Shown here piece by piece: positions 24,873 through 34,046 of a stretch of 49,777 bases of DNA (its first letter is position 1; each line of letters begins with the position of its first letter). The notes beneath the pieces were generated by a model. That model saw only the letters and a program-made list of their open reading frames with translations, was not told the origin of the DNA and did not search any database. The translations under genes were made by a program, and so were the position numbers. Origin of the DNA: Treponema sp. UBA3870 (GTDB lineage Bacteria; Spirochaetota; Spirochaetia; Treponematales; Treponemataceae); the NCBI GenBank assembly GCA_002392275.1, contig DGGQ01000207.1, positions 1 through 49,777 on the forward strand, written 5' to 3'.

Positions 24873-27026
24873 ATGGCTAAAAAAGTTGTAAAAAAGCATA
24901 AATATTTTCCCCTTGGGGTCAAATTGGCCCTCATCATTGGGACGATTGTTCTTCTGTCCCTTGGTACAGTGACATTTTTGAACAGCTATTTTGTTTCGCA
25001 GGATGTTCAGATTACGGCGGAGGAGAATAATCTTACAATCAACACCCGCTCGGCAAGTACAGTCCAGAATGAATTTTCATCAATACGTTCAAATGTTCTA
25101 CAGCTTCTTGATTTAATCAACGTAACCAGTGGCGGAAAGGATTCCGCGCTCGCAAGGCAGGCAGAGGCTTTCTTTTTTGAACGCAACACCAACATTGCGG
25201 AAATCCTGCTTCTGACTTTTGCGGATATATCCAGCGATTCCATTGTCCATACCCGTCTCAAGAACGTAAGATTTTTCACTTCGAACGAAATTGACCTGGA
25301 CGTTACGGACAATTTTCTTTCGGAAAATCAAAAGACCCTTGCTCGGGCCTCATCCGGGGAGACGATTGCGGTCAATGTTTCGCCGTATTTCAAAAGCGGT
25401 ATGATGGGTCTGGTCCTCCCATACACTGAGCTTGGCCTTGACCAGTGCTGTCTGATTATATTCAGCCTTGAATCGGTTGCGGAGGTTATTGGAACAGGTT
25501 CGACCAACACGACCTTTATGATAAATGACACCGACGACCTTTTGTGCCACCCAGAAACCGAGCGTGTGCTTAGCGGCCAGAGCATGAAAAATCATCCGCT
25601 GGTTCAGGAGATGCGCTCAAAAAATCAGAACAACGAGGAGAGCCGCCAGATTACTTTTGATGGCGAGGACGAAAACGGAGTTTTGTCAAAATACATCGGG
25701 GCGTACCAGAAGATTTCCATTGCGGATATTTCTGTTCTGACAACGGTTCCGATGGACGTAATCCTTGAGGGAGTAAAGACAACAAGACGGAACAATCTCT
25801 ATTTGATGGCGGTTGTGCTTTTTGTTTCTATTATATTCATTCTCACTTTCTCCAGACTTGCGATTTCAAGACATCTGCGCAGACTTACTGGTGCTGCCGA
25901 AGAAATCCAGAGTGGAAATTTCAACACTCCGATTATCTCCATGCTCAACACAAAGCGTCGGGACGAAATTGGTGTGCTGAACCGAAGTACGCAGGACGAG
26001 CAGGAATTCCTTAACACATTTGCGCGATTCACCAACCGTGGTGTTGCAAAAGCGATTGCAAGAAAGGAAATTGATTTTGAGCCGCACCTTAAAGACGTAA
26101 GCATTTTCTTTAGCGACATCCGTGGATTTACGGCCATTTCCGATGGATTCAAAAATCGTTTTGGCGAAGAAAGTCCGCGCGAGATAATTGGATTTTTGAA
26201 CGACTACATGAGCCGCATGGTCAACTGTGTCACAATCAGCGGTGGAACGATTGACAAATTTGAGGGCGACGCAATCATGGCGGTCTGGGGAATTCTTCGT
26301 GACGAGGATTTGAGTTTTGAGCTTCTGCCGGATTCGGATCCATCAAAAAAAGAAAAAGAGGAAATCCATCTCTCGCACGTGAAATCGGACGCTGTGAATG
26401 CAATCCGTGGAACAATCGCCATGCGCTACGCTTTGATGCAGTACAACAAGGATGCCGAGGCATTTACAAAGGCACATGAGCATGAGGCAAAGGCAAAATA
26501 CAAGCCACACATTAGGATTGGCTGCGGAATCAACACCGGACGTGCGACCTGCGGAATCATGGGAAGCGAGGACAAGATGGAATACACTGCCATTGGTGAT
26601 AGCGTAAACTTTGCCAGCCGAACCGAAAGTTCCAACAAGCCATGCGGAACGGACATCCTTATTACCCAGGACACTTACAATCTTCTGAAAAAGGATTTTA
26701 TCAAGTGTGATGAAAACAATTTTACGCTCAAACAGGAGAACGAAAAAAATGAAATCGTTGTGGAGATGATTCCAGTCGAGTTTGAGGTAAAAGGAAAGGG
26801 CGCGCAACATTTTTACGGCGTGGTGAACATGCCTGGCTTTGATATAGAAGCATTTTTCAAAACGTCGAACAAGGATTTTGTGCTTGATTCGGACTGCGCA
26901 CGCGCGGTTGGTCCAAATGGTCCAAAAACTTTGAACGAAGTCAGAAATCTGCTTGGAATCCCAATCCCAGAATTTGAATCGGTGAACTTGAATGAAGAAG
27001 AAAATAAGATTCAGGTTAAAAAATGA
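24873..27026 (+). CDS. membrane adenylate/guanylate cyclase with HAMP domain
   Basis: A 717-residue sensor cyclase. A first membrane helix lies at about 15-37, an extracellular ligand-binding (Cache-like) part of about 265 residues follows, then a second helix (LYLMAVVLFVSIIFILTFSR) and a HAMP linker at about 330-385. The class III catalytic domain begins at VSIFFSDIRGFT, whose Asp (about 415) binds metal; a second metal Asp is in IDKFEGDAIMAVWG, and YTAIGDSVNFASR is the substrate/dimer segment. It makes a cyclic nucleotide in response to an outside signal. The ATG at 24873 has GGAG 11 bases upstream. The gene overlaps the next one by 35 bases. Confidence 0.9.
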   Translation: MAKKVVKKHKYFPLGVKLALIIGTIVLLSLGTVTFLNSYFVSQDVQITAEENNLTINTRSASTVQNEFSSIRSNVLQLLDLINVTSGGKDSALARQAEAFFFERNTNIAEILLLTFADISSDSIVHTRLKNVRFFTSNEIDLDVTDNFLSENQKTLARASSGETIAVNVSPYFKSGMMGLVLPYTELGLDQCCLIIFSLESVAEVIGTGSTNTTFMINDTDDLLCHPETERVLSGQSMKNHPLVQEMRSKNQNNEESRQITFDGEDENGVLSKYIGAYQKISIADISVLTTVPMDVILEGVKTTRRNNLYLMAVVLFVSIIFILTFSRLAISRHLRRLTGAAEEIQSGNFNTPIISMLNTKRRDEIGVLNRSTQDEQEFLNTFARFTNRGVAKAIARKEIDFEPHLKDVSIFFSDIRGFTAISDGFKNRFGEESPREIIGFLNDYMSRMVNCVTISGGTIDKFEGDAIMAVWGILRDEDLSFELLPDSDPSKKEKEEIHLSHVKSDAVNAIRGTIAMRYALMQYNKDAEAFTKAHEHEAKAKYKPHIRIGCGINTGRATCGIMGSEDKMEYTAIGDSVNFASRTESSNKPCGTDILITQDTYNLLKKDFIKCDENNFTLKQENEKNEIVVEMIPVEFEVKGKGAQHFYGVVNMPGFDIEAFFKTSNKDFVLDSDCARAVGPNGPKTLNEVRNLLGIPIPEFESVNLNEEENKIQVKK

Positions 27027-29742
27027 TTTAGCCGTTCCGTTTTGGATTGTAATATCAATTTGTCTCATTGGTGCCGGCATAAGCTATGGATTTTTTCACG
27101 CAAGTTTTTTCCGCGCATTGGAAAAGATGAACGAGGAACCAATCGCTACAATCACTTTTAAGTACAAGACGGCGCAGAGAAGATTTTTGGAACGTGTTGT
27201 CTGGGACCGGCTTAAACAGAATTCACCGGTGTACAATGGAGACACAATCCACACGGCAAATCTTTCGGAGGCGACAATCTGGTTTGACGATGGAACGACT
27301 CTGGATTTGGCGGAAAATACAATGGCACAGGTCTTCCAGCGCAGGGACGGCAGCGTTGATGTTGATTTGGAGGACGGAACAGCCACGGTTGATTCGACCG
27401 AAAGCGGTAAGGCATTTACATTTTCGTTCGGCGGTAAAACTTTTTCTGTGAAAAATGGAACCAAGATTTCTGCCCAGAGCAAAAATGGAGAATCGAATTT
27501 TATAGTCCAGAAGGGAAAAATCATTCTTGCCGATGGAACAGAGTTTGACGCGGGAAAAAGTTTTTCAATCAACCAGAATGGGGAGGCGGTACAGACTCTT
27601 TCCGTAACAAGTCCACTTCCTGATGAAAAAATTTTGACCTACACGGATAATTTGTGTGCTGTTGATTTTGCATGGAATGGACCGGGTAGCGAAAATCTTG
27701 AACTGAAAATTGCGTCCGATAAAAACTTTTCTATTATAAATGAGACCATTGATGTCAGCGGCCAGAACGGAACAAGCCTGAACCTGCCGAAGGGAACATA
27801 CTACTGGCAGCTTTCGTCCGGGGATGGAAAAGGTGAGTCAAAATCTGGTCGTCTGCAAATCATACAGGCATTGAAGCCATCTCTTGTTGCGCCCGCAAAG
27901 GACTATTCGTACCAGTACCGTAAAAAATCTCCGTCGGTCCGTTTTATTTGGACAGAATCATCTACGGCCACGGCATACAATTTTGTAATATCAAAAAGTC
28001 CAAGCATGACAAATCCTGTCGTCGAGCAGAGGAGCGCGACTTCTTCAATAATCATTTCTACTTTAGGCGAGGGAACATATTATTGGCAGGTGACACCATA
28101 TTATGTTGTGAACAGAATTGGTCTTGCAAATCCATCGGATGTTTCTTCGTTTAAAATCGACCAGCGTGGTGATTTGATTGCTCCAACCCTGCACATTCCG
28201 GGCAATGGAGAGTTTGTTGACAAATCCAAAAATTCCATCACATTTTCATGGAGCATGGAGGATGAGGCACGCTCGTTCAAAATCGCTGTGTCATCAAATC
28301 AAAACATGTCTTCTCCAATAATCAGCCGCGAGACAAACAACAACTATATTACCGTAAGTGGAAAGGATTTGGAAAATCTAAAGGACGGTCAATATTATTG
28401 GACTGTATCGCAGGTTGACAGCGAGGGAAATGAGTCCCCAAAATCCAAGACCCGGCAGTTCTACGCTCTCAATGGAAAAATTGAGCAGAGGACTATTTTC
28501 CCGCCGAACAATTACAGACTGTGGAAGCCGCTTCTGAACGATACACGCTTTACCTGGAAAACAAATGTCACAATCGGGCAGCACATCCAGATTGCGAGGG
28601 ACAGTGGTTTTGCGAACATTGTTTTTGATTCTGAAACTTTTGGCTCGTCATTTTCGGGGCTGAATCTTGCGGAAGGAACATACTGGTGGAGAATCGTCGC
28701 ACGGGAAGGAAATTTCCAGAGTGCCACTGATGGAAAACAGTTTTTTGTTGTGCCAGAAATTAATGCTCCCGATATTCTGAATCCGACGGAAACAAATAGG
28801 GCGGTTGTTCGTCCAGCGCAGAGATATACAATCAACTGGAGAGGCGAGGAAGGCGCGAATTATTATAGGTTGAAGCTGTTCAAATCAAACGGCGAAATGA
28901 TTTTTGATGAAAACTTTATTGCCGGAACAAGCTACCCAATAGTCATGGACGCATACAAGGAAGGAATCTACCGCATTGAGTTGCAGGCATACTCCTATGA
29001 AAATGAGACAAGTTCCCGCCGCAGTTCAAAACTTAGGACCGGAACATTTGCCCTGAGAAAGATTAAGCCCGTAACTTTGATTTCTCCAAATGGTGAAACA
29101 GAAATTGATGGATGGGATGCGATTGAGAATCCTCCGTACTTTGAATGGAATTCCGCTGAGCCATTTTCGAGGGCCGAAATTGTTTTGAGAAAAGTTGGCG
29201 ACCTGTCCATGCAGCAAGTTATTCCTCAAAATGGATATCGGCATCAGCTTCCGCAGTTGTCAGCGGGAACTTACGAGTGGACTGTGAAAGCGTTTACCAC
29301 GGACAGTCTGGATATTTCTGCCGAACGCACATTCCGTTTCAATGTAAAACCGATTCCACCTTTTGAAAAACCGGGTGATGCAAAAACCGAGGGTGGAAAT
29401 CTGTTCAACGCTGAATATTTGAGGCGCACTCCGTATATTATTTTCTCATGGAATAGTGTTCCAAGAGCATATTCGTATATTTTTGAAATCTTTAACGAAA
29501 AAAATGATTTGCTTGTCAGGGAAGTTCTGGACGGAAACGACAACACAAGATTTGAGCTAAAAAATCTGGCGACATTGGCGAAGGGTAATTTCAGGTGGAC
29601 GGTCAAGGGCGTAAGAATTGGCAATGATGGAAATACTGTGTTGATAGATGGAGAATCTTCCGAAAATACATTCACCATTGATTATACAATGAATTCGGAT
29701 GGTGGAAACAGAAAACACAATGGAGAATTTTATGCGCAGTAA
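26992..29742 (+). CDS. FecR domain protein with Fn3-like repeats
   Basis: A 916-residue protein. An N-terminal membrane helix (VPFWIVISICLIGAGISYGF) is followed by a FecR-like beta-sandwich at about 60-180 with VYNGDTIHTANLSEATIWF. Then come six or more Ig/Fn3-like modules marked by a repeated G-x-Y-x-W motif (GTYYWQLSSG, GTYYWQVTPY, GQYYWTVSQ, GTYWWRIVA, GTYEWTVKA, GNFRWTVKG), each about 95 residues. It is probably periplasmic and anchored. Translation begins 35 bases before the cyclase stop without a clear ribosome site, so it looks translationally coupled. It is linked with a cyclase and an outer-membrane protein. Confidence 0.85.
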   Translation: MKKKIRFRLKNDLAVPFWIVISICLIGAGISYGFFHASFFRALEKMNEEPIATITFKYKTAQRRFLERVVWDRLKQNSPVYNGDTIHTANLSEATIWFDDGTTLDLAENTMAQVFQRRDGSVDVDLEDGTATVDSTESGKAFTFSFGGKTFSVKNGTKISAQSKNGESNFIVQKGKIILADGTEFDAGKSFSINQNGEAVQTLSVTSPLPDEKILTYTDNLCAVDFAWNGPGSENLELKIASDKNFSIINETIDVSGQNGTSLNLPKGTYYWQLSSGDGKGESKSGRLQIIQALKPSLVAPAKDYSYQYRKKSPSVRFIWTESSTATAYNFVISKSPSMTNPVVEQRSATSSIIISTLGEGTYYWQVTPYYVVNRIGLANPSDVSSFKIDQRGDLIAPTLHIPGNGEFVDKSKNSITFSWSMEDEARSFKIAVSSNQNMSSPIISRETNNNYITVSGKDLENLKDGQYYWTVSQVDSEGNESPKSKTRQFYALNGKIEQRTIFPPNNYRLWKPLLNDTRFTWKTNVTIGQHIQIARDSGFANIVFDSETFGSSFSGLNLAEGTYWWRIVAREGNFQSATDGKQFFVVPEINAPDILNPTETNRAVVRPAQRYTINWRGEEGANYYRLKLFKSNGEMIFDENFIAGTSYPIVMDAYKEGIYRIELQAYSYENETSSRRSSKLRTGTFALRKIKPVTLISPNGETEIDGWDAIENPPYFEWNSAEPFSRAEIVLRKVGDLSMQQVIPQNGYRHQLPQLSAGTYEWTVKAFTTDSLDISAERTFRFNVKPIPPFEKPGDAKTEGGNLFNAEYLRRTPYIIFSWNSVPRAYSYIFEIFNEKNDLLVREVLDGNDNTRFELKNLATLAKGNFRWTVKGVRIGNDGNTVLIDGESSENTFTIDYTMNSDGGNRKHNGEFYAQ

Positions 29743-31045
29743 AAAGAAAAAAGTTTTTATTGCAGCTTTGTTTCTCATATTTATTTTTGATGGTGGAAGA
29801 GTTTTTGCGGAGGATGTGCAGTCACAAAATGTTTCTGACACTGAAAATTTTGATGCCGCTGATGGGCAGACAGATTCGGACACTGTAAACATTCAGGATG
29901 AAATTTCAAAGGCGAATAAAATAAAGCAGCCCTTTACCTGGTCGAGTGCTGGAGATGTTTTAAAATACGAAATCATAATCAAAAAAAAGGATGAGGCGAC
30001 TGGAAATTATCTTCCATATTTTAGCCATGAAACAAATGACGAAGAAACGGAAAAATGCATTATCTACATAGAGCCGTTGCTTCCTGTTGGGGACTATCTT
30101 TCGGAAATCAGGGTCTACAATGTGCTTGGTATGCTTGAATACGACATGACGACTTATGATGAGTTTACTGTAAGACAGGCATACAAACCGGAAATCAGAA
30201 GTCTTAACTATCCGCTTTACATGGGGAGCACAATGTATCTTGATGATTTTGACAACAATGGAATCATCGAGGTGAGCGGTCAAAATCTTTTTCCATACGA
30301 GCGTCTTGATGAGGACGAGTACCACACGGATTACACACTCAGTAGTGGCTCAAGAAGTTTGAAACCTGAAAAAACTATTTCGCATGATGACAGGAATCGA
30401 AAAGTTGAATTACAGTTCGATATGAAAAAACTTGATGTCGGCGTTTACACAATGTTTGCTCAGGACGACAGCGGCTTGCACTCGGACGAAAATTCTTCTC
30501 CAACGTTTACGGTCAAATTTAAAAAATGGATGGACCTGGATGTTGAGGCGGGCTACACTTTTCCGCTTGTGATTCACGACAACACTTTGCCGGAATATGT
30601 CGGTCGTATTTCGCCAATAAGTGCGCAGACCAAGGTCTCTTTTTTGCCTTTTAAACATATCTGGGGTTATATTGGTGTTGGAGCGAGGCTGAGTTATTCC
30701 AGACTGATTAAAAAGGAATCGCAATATACGATTGATGGAAACCTTTTCATGTCGCATCTGCTTTTCTTGTACCAAATGCCATTGAACAGGCGGCGCATAA
30801 TGCTTGAATTCCACGGTGGTGTGGGTCTGACCTTTTTTAGCGACATTAAGTTTCATTTTCCGCACAATATAGTTTCCGTGCCGCTAAACACTTTTGATTT
30901 GTCATTTTTGGTTGGAGCTTCCATGCAGTTTTATATGAACAAGCGACTGTACGCGGAAGTGTCTGCTGATTATACCCTCACATTGAACAAGGACATGATT
31001 ATGGGAATGATTTGTCCGTCTGTGGGAATTGGTTGGCAGTTCTAG
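29732..31045 (+). CDS. outer-membrane protein with C-terminal barrel
   Basis: A 437-residue exported protein. The signal peptide (KKKVFIAALFLIFIFDGGRV then FAED) is followed by an Asp/Glu/Gln-rich stretch, an Ig-like part (SWSSAGDVLKYEIIIKKKD-like), and a C-terminal section of alternating strands ending GWQF, a barrel-type terminus. The ATG at 29732 with GGAG six bases before it is used; it overlaps the FecR gene stop by 11 bases. The three genes from 24873 form one tightly overlapping operon and may act as a sensory/envelope unit. No family name can be given. Confidence 0.75.
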   Translation: MRSKKKKVFIAALFLIFIFDGGRVFAEDVQSQNVSDTENFDAADGQTDSDTVNIQDEISKANKIKQPFTWSSAGDVLKYEIIIKKKDEATGNYLPYFSHETNDEETEKCIIYIEPLLPVGDYLSEIRVYNVLGMLEYDMTTYDEFTVRQAYKPEIRSLNYPLYMGSTMYLDDFDNNGIIEVSGQNLFPYERLDEDEYHTDYTLSSGSRSLKPEKTISHDDRNRKVELQFDMKKLDVGVYTMFAQDDSGLHSDENSSPTFTVKFKKWMDLDVEAGYTFPLVIHDNTLPEYVGRISPISAQTKVSFLPFKHIWGYIGVGARLSYSRLIKKESQYTIDGNLFMSHLLFLYQMPLNRRRIMLEFHGGVGLTFFSDIKFHFPHNIVSVPLNTFDLSFLVGASMQFYMNKRLYAEVSADYTLTLNKDMIMGMICPSVGIGWQF

Positions 31046-31118
31046 GCCTAAAATTTCTCATATTTTATTTACTAGAAATTAAAGTATACAGATTTTGATT
31101 TTGATTTATACTGGCATC

Positions 31119-31727
31119 ATGCGGATTTCACTCACTTTTGATGATGGACCGAATTGTACCACAACGACTCATGTTCTGGAGCTTCTGGAAAAACACAAAG
31201 TTCGCGCAAGTTTTTTTCTGATTGGGAAAAATATTACAAAGGACAGCTCGGAAAATATTCATCGCGAGATTGCCGACGGATGTTCAGTTGAATGTCACTC
31301 GTGGTCGCACCCGGCTTTTCCAAAATTGACTCCAGAAGAGATGATTGAGGAAATCGAAAAAACAAACGCAGCGATTGAAAAATATTCAGGCGAAAAACCT
31401 ATGTTCTTTCGTCCGCCCTATATTGCGCTGAACCAGCTCATGTACGACACAATCAGAATGCCCTTTATCGAAGGACGTGGCGTTGATGATTGGAACGATT
31501 CGGTCAGCGTGGAAACAAGGGTCGAAGGCGTAATCAAAAATGCGCACGACGGTCAAATCATTTTGCTGCATGACATGGAAGGAAATGAAAAAACAGTTGA
31601 GGCGCTAAAAAAAATAATTCCGGTGCTGAAAGAAAATGGTGCCGAGTTTTATACGGTCAGAGATTTGTTCAAAGTCTGCGGAGTAAATCCAAACCAAGCG
31701 AATAAAATCTGGACGGACTTGCTTTAA
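31119..31727 (+). CDS. polysaccharide deacetylase (NodB family)
   Basis: A 202-residue protein with the NodB domain. The motif TFDDGPN supplies the catalytic base and a metal ligand, ECHSWSHP the two His ligands, and FFRPPY the Arg/Pro motif; ILLHDM closes the fold with the last catalytic His. Such enzymes remove acetyl groups from glycans such as chitin, peptidoglycan or xylan. There is no signal peptide, so it may act in the cytoplasm on oligosaccharides. The start at 31119 is the only ATG near the domain, though no strong ribosome site precedes it. It is 18 bases before the next gene. Confidence 0.9.
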   Translation: MRISLTFDDGPNCTTTTHVLELLEKHKVRASFFLIGKNITKDSSENIHREIADGCSVECHSWSHPAFPKLTPEEMIEEIEKTNAAIEKYSGEKPMFFRPPYIALNQLMYDTIRMPFIEGRGVDDWNDSVSVETRVEGVIKNAHDGQIILLHDMEGNEKTVEALKKIIPVLKENGAEFYTVRDLFKVCGVNPNQANKIWTDLL

Positions 31728-31745
31728 AAATACGGAGGAGAATCA

Positions 31746-33509
31746 ATGAAAAATTTCAAAAACTTCAAATCAGTCATTTACTGTCCTGTGGCGTGGGTCA
31801 CAAATGTCGCGGAAGAAAATCTGGAAAAGGAATTTCAGTTTTTTGAAAAATACATTGGCGTGGACAAAGTTTACATTGAGCCGTACCGCTCCGGTGAACT
31901 TGCTCCGAAAGAAAAACTTTTGATGCTGAAATCTTTTTTTGAATCAAAGGGCGTGGAAGTTGCCGGTGGATTTACAACGACGACAACATGGAAAAACATT
32001 CCCGGGAAAGAATACAAGAGCCAGCGGATTTTCGACACATATTGCTACACCGATAAAGATTTCCGTGAGGAGCTGAAAAAAAACATCGAGTATACCGCAT
32101 CGATTTTTGACGAAATCATTTTGGACGACTATTATTTTACGAACTGCACCTGCAACGACTGCATCAAGGCGAAGGGTGAAAAATCATGGTCGGAATACAG
32201 ACTTTCCTTGATGAAGGACGTGAGCGAAAATGTGATTGTCGGTCCCGCAAAAAAAGTAAATCCAAAATGCAAGGTCGTAATCAAATTTCCGAACTGGATG
32301 GAAAGCTATTGTGAAACCGGCTACAATCCCGGCGAGCAGAAAGACATTTTTGATGGAGTCTACACTGGAACAGAGACGCGCAACATGATGGATCAGGACC
32401 AAAATCTTCCGCGATACCTTTCCTATTCGCTCGTGCGCTGGATGGAAAATCTTGCGCCTGGAAGAAACGGCGGCGGATGGTTTGACGCATATCAGTGCTA
32501 TCCGATGGAGGCGTATCTTGAACAGGCTTATCTGACTGCATTTGCGAAGGCCCGCGAGCTGATGATTTTCTGCTGGCCTTTGGTTTACGACCATTATTTT
32601 GTTCCCACGCTTGGATTCCAGATGAAAAAAATTGACGAGCTTATGACGAACGTGGGAAACTGTGTCGGTCTTTCGGAATATCATCCGGTGAACGCGCAGG
32701 GTGAGGATCATCTTGCTGACTACCTTGGTCTTTTGGGAATCCCTTTTGAACCGACTCCCGAATTTCAGAAAGATGCAAAATCAATTTTCTTTACCGCAGC
32801 CTCGTGTGCTGATTCGGATGTGATGAATAAATTGGAAAACTATGTTCGCAGCGGCGGTCATGCAATCGTCACAAGCGGATTTGTTAAACTCATGCTGGGT
32901 AAGGGTATTGAAAATCTTACTTCAATCCGTTACAGAGACAGGCATTTGACACCGACCCATTACCAGGTTCACTCGCGCGACTCCTGGGAAGAATATAAAA
33001 CTCCTGCTCTCAAAAAAATATTTTTCCCGCTGATGGAGCACCGAAACAATTCTTCATGGATGACGCTCAAAGGGCAGACCGAAGAAAAAAATCTTCCGAT
33101 ACTGATTCGGGACTGCTACGGAAAAGGCCAGATGATAACGTTCGTCGTTCCCGACAATTTTACGGATTTGCAATATCTTCCGAAAGAAGTTTTGAATTCA
33201 ATCCGCCGCGAATTCTGTGATACTTTGCCCGTGCATGTTGAGTGCGGAAAAAATGTGGGTCTCTTCCTTTACGACAACGACACGATGATTGTCTATCCGT
33301 ATGAATATCTGAACGAAGGACCTCAGCCGTGTTTTATCCATGTGAAGGGAGAAGCAAAAAAAATAATCAGCCTGAGCGCAAAATGGAAAAAGGAGTTCGA
33401 GCCGATTGCGGAGATTCCCGAAAACAAAATGCTGCACACGCAAAAAGAAACGGTTTTTAAAATCGAGACCTTCCCAGATATGTTTGATTTCATTAAAATA
33501 GAACGGTAA
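31746..33509 (+). CDS. putative TIM-barrel glycosidase-like protein, unknown family
   Basis: A 587-residue protein without a signal peptide that I cannot assign to a named family. The N-terminal 300 residues read like a (beta/alpha)8 barrel of the glycosidase kind: SVIYCPVAWVTN, KVYIEPYR, EIILDDYYFTNCTC with the acidic pair DD at a strand end, VVIKFPNWMESY and DGVYTGTETR. The section from about 350 resembles the glutamine-amidotransferase-like domain seen in GH42-type enzymes (KLENYVRSGGHAIVTSG). AGGAGA precedes the ATG. The neighbours, a deacetylase and a HIT protein, suggest glycan metabolism. Confidence 0.55.
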   Translation: MKNFKNFKSVIYCPVAWVTNVAEENLEKEFQFFEKYIGVDKVYIEPYRSGELAPKEKLLMLKSFFESKGVEVAGGFTTTTTWKNIPGKEYKSQRIFDTYCYTDKDFREELKKNIEYTASIFDEIILDDYYFTNCTCNDCIKAKGEKSWSEYRLSLMKDVSENVIVGPAKKVNPKCKVVIKFPNWMESYCETGYNPGEQKDIFDGVYTGTETRNMMDQDQNLPRYLSYSLVRWMENLAPGRNGGGWFDAYQCYPMEAYLEQAYLTAFAKARELMIFCWPLVYDHYFVPTLGFQMKKIDELMTNVGNCVGLSEYHPVNAQGEDHLADYLGLLGIPFEPTPEFQKDAKSIFFTAASCADSDVMNKLENYVRSGGHAIVTSGFVKLMLGKGIENLTSIRYRDRHLTPTHYQVHSRDSWEEYKTPALKKIFFPLMEHRNNSSWMTLKGQTEEKNLPILIRDCYGKGQMITFVVPDNFTDLQYLPKEVLNSIRREFCDTLPVHVECGKNVGLFLYDNDTMIVYPYEYLNEGPQPCFIHVKGEAKKIISLSAKWKKEFEPIAEIPENKMLHTQKETVFKIETFPDMFDFIKIER

Positions 33510-33524
33510 TTTTACGGAGGAAAA

Positions 33525-33929
33525 ATGGACGACTGTATTTTTTGCAAGATAATCAAGGGAGACATTCCCGGCATGAAAATCTACGAGGATGATTATACCT
33601 ATGCTTTTTTGGATATTGCGAAGGATGTTGACGGACACACTCTGGTCATTCCCAAAAAACATGTGGATAGCCTTCTTGAATGTGATTCCGAAACAATGAC
33701 GCACGTGATGGAAACGGTACAGAAGATAAGCAGGCATTATGTTGAAAACTGCGGATATGAAGGTGTAAATCTTTTTAACTGCACGAAAGAATGTGCCGGA
33801 CAATCGGTGTTCCATTTCCACATGCACATCATTCCGAGAAAATCTGGGGACGGCATAAAAGGAGTGCCTTCGTTTGACGGTGCAAAAGTTCCGCTGGAAG
33901 AAACACTTGAAAAACTCCGCATAAAATAA
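33525..33929 (+). CDS. HIT family protein
   Basis: A 134-residue histidine-triad nucleotide-binding protein. DCIFCKIIKGDIPG at the start and the triad FHFHMHIIPR near residue 96-100 are diagnostic. Family members hydrolyse adenosine phosphoramidates or related nucleotides in the cytoplasm. TACGGAGG precedes the ATG and 15 bases separate it from the upstream gene, so it is the last member of the 31119-33929 cluster. Confidence 0.93.
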   Translation: MDDCIFCKIIKGDIPGMKIYEDDYTYAFLDIAKDVDGHTLVIPKKHVDSLLECDSETMTHVMETVQKISRHYVENCGYEGVNLFNCTKECAGQSVFHFHMHIIPRKSGDGIKGVPSFDGAKVPLEETLEKLRIK

Positions 33930-33967
33930 AGTTCCTGCACAAATGGGGCTGACCAGATTGGAAAATT

Positions 33968-33997
33968 CAGTGAGTTTTCTCACTGGATTTTTTTTTA
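33968..33997 (+). terminator. terminator after the HIT gene
   Basis: CAGTGAG, loop TTTT, CTCACTG form a perfect seven-pair stem followed by GA and a run of nine T. Confidence 0.88.
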
Positions 33998-34046
33998 CTC
34001 ATGATTTAGAGTTAAGTTTGAGCCAAAAAAAACTGGAGGAATCATT

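Noticed and set aside
26343..27080. 245-codon minus-strand frame
   Set aside because: It is antisense to the catalytic domain of the cyclase, which is clearly real.
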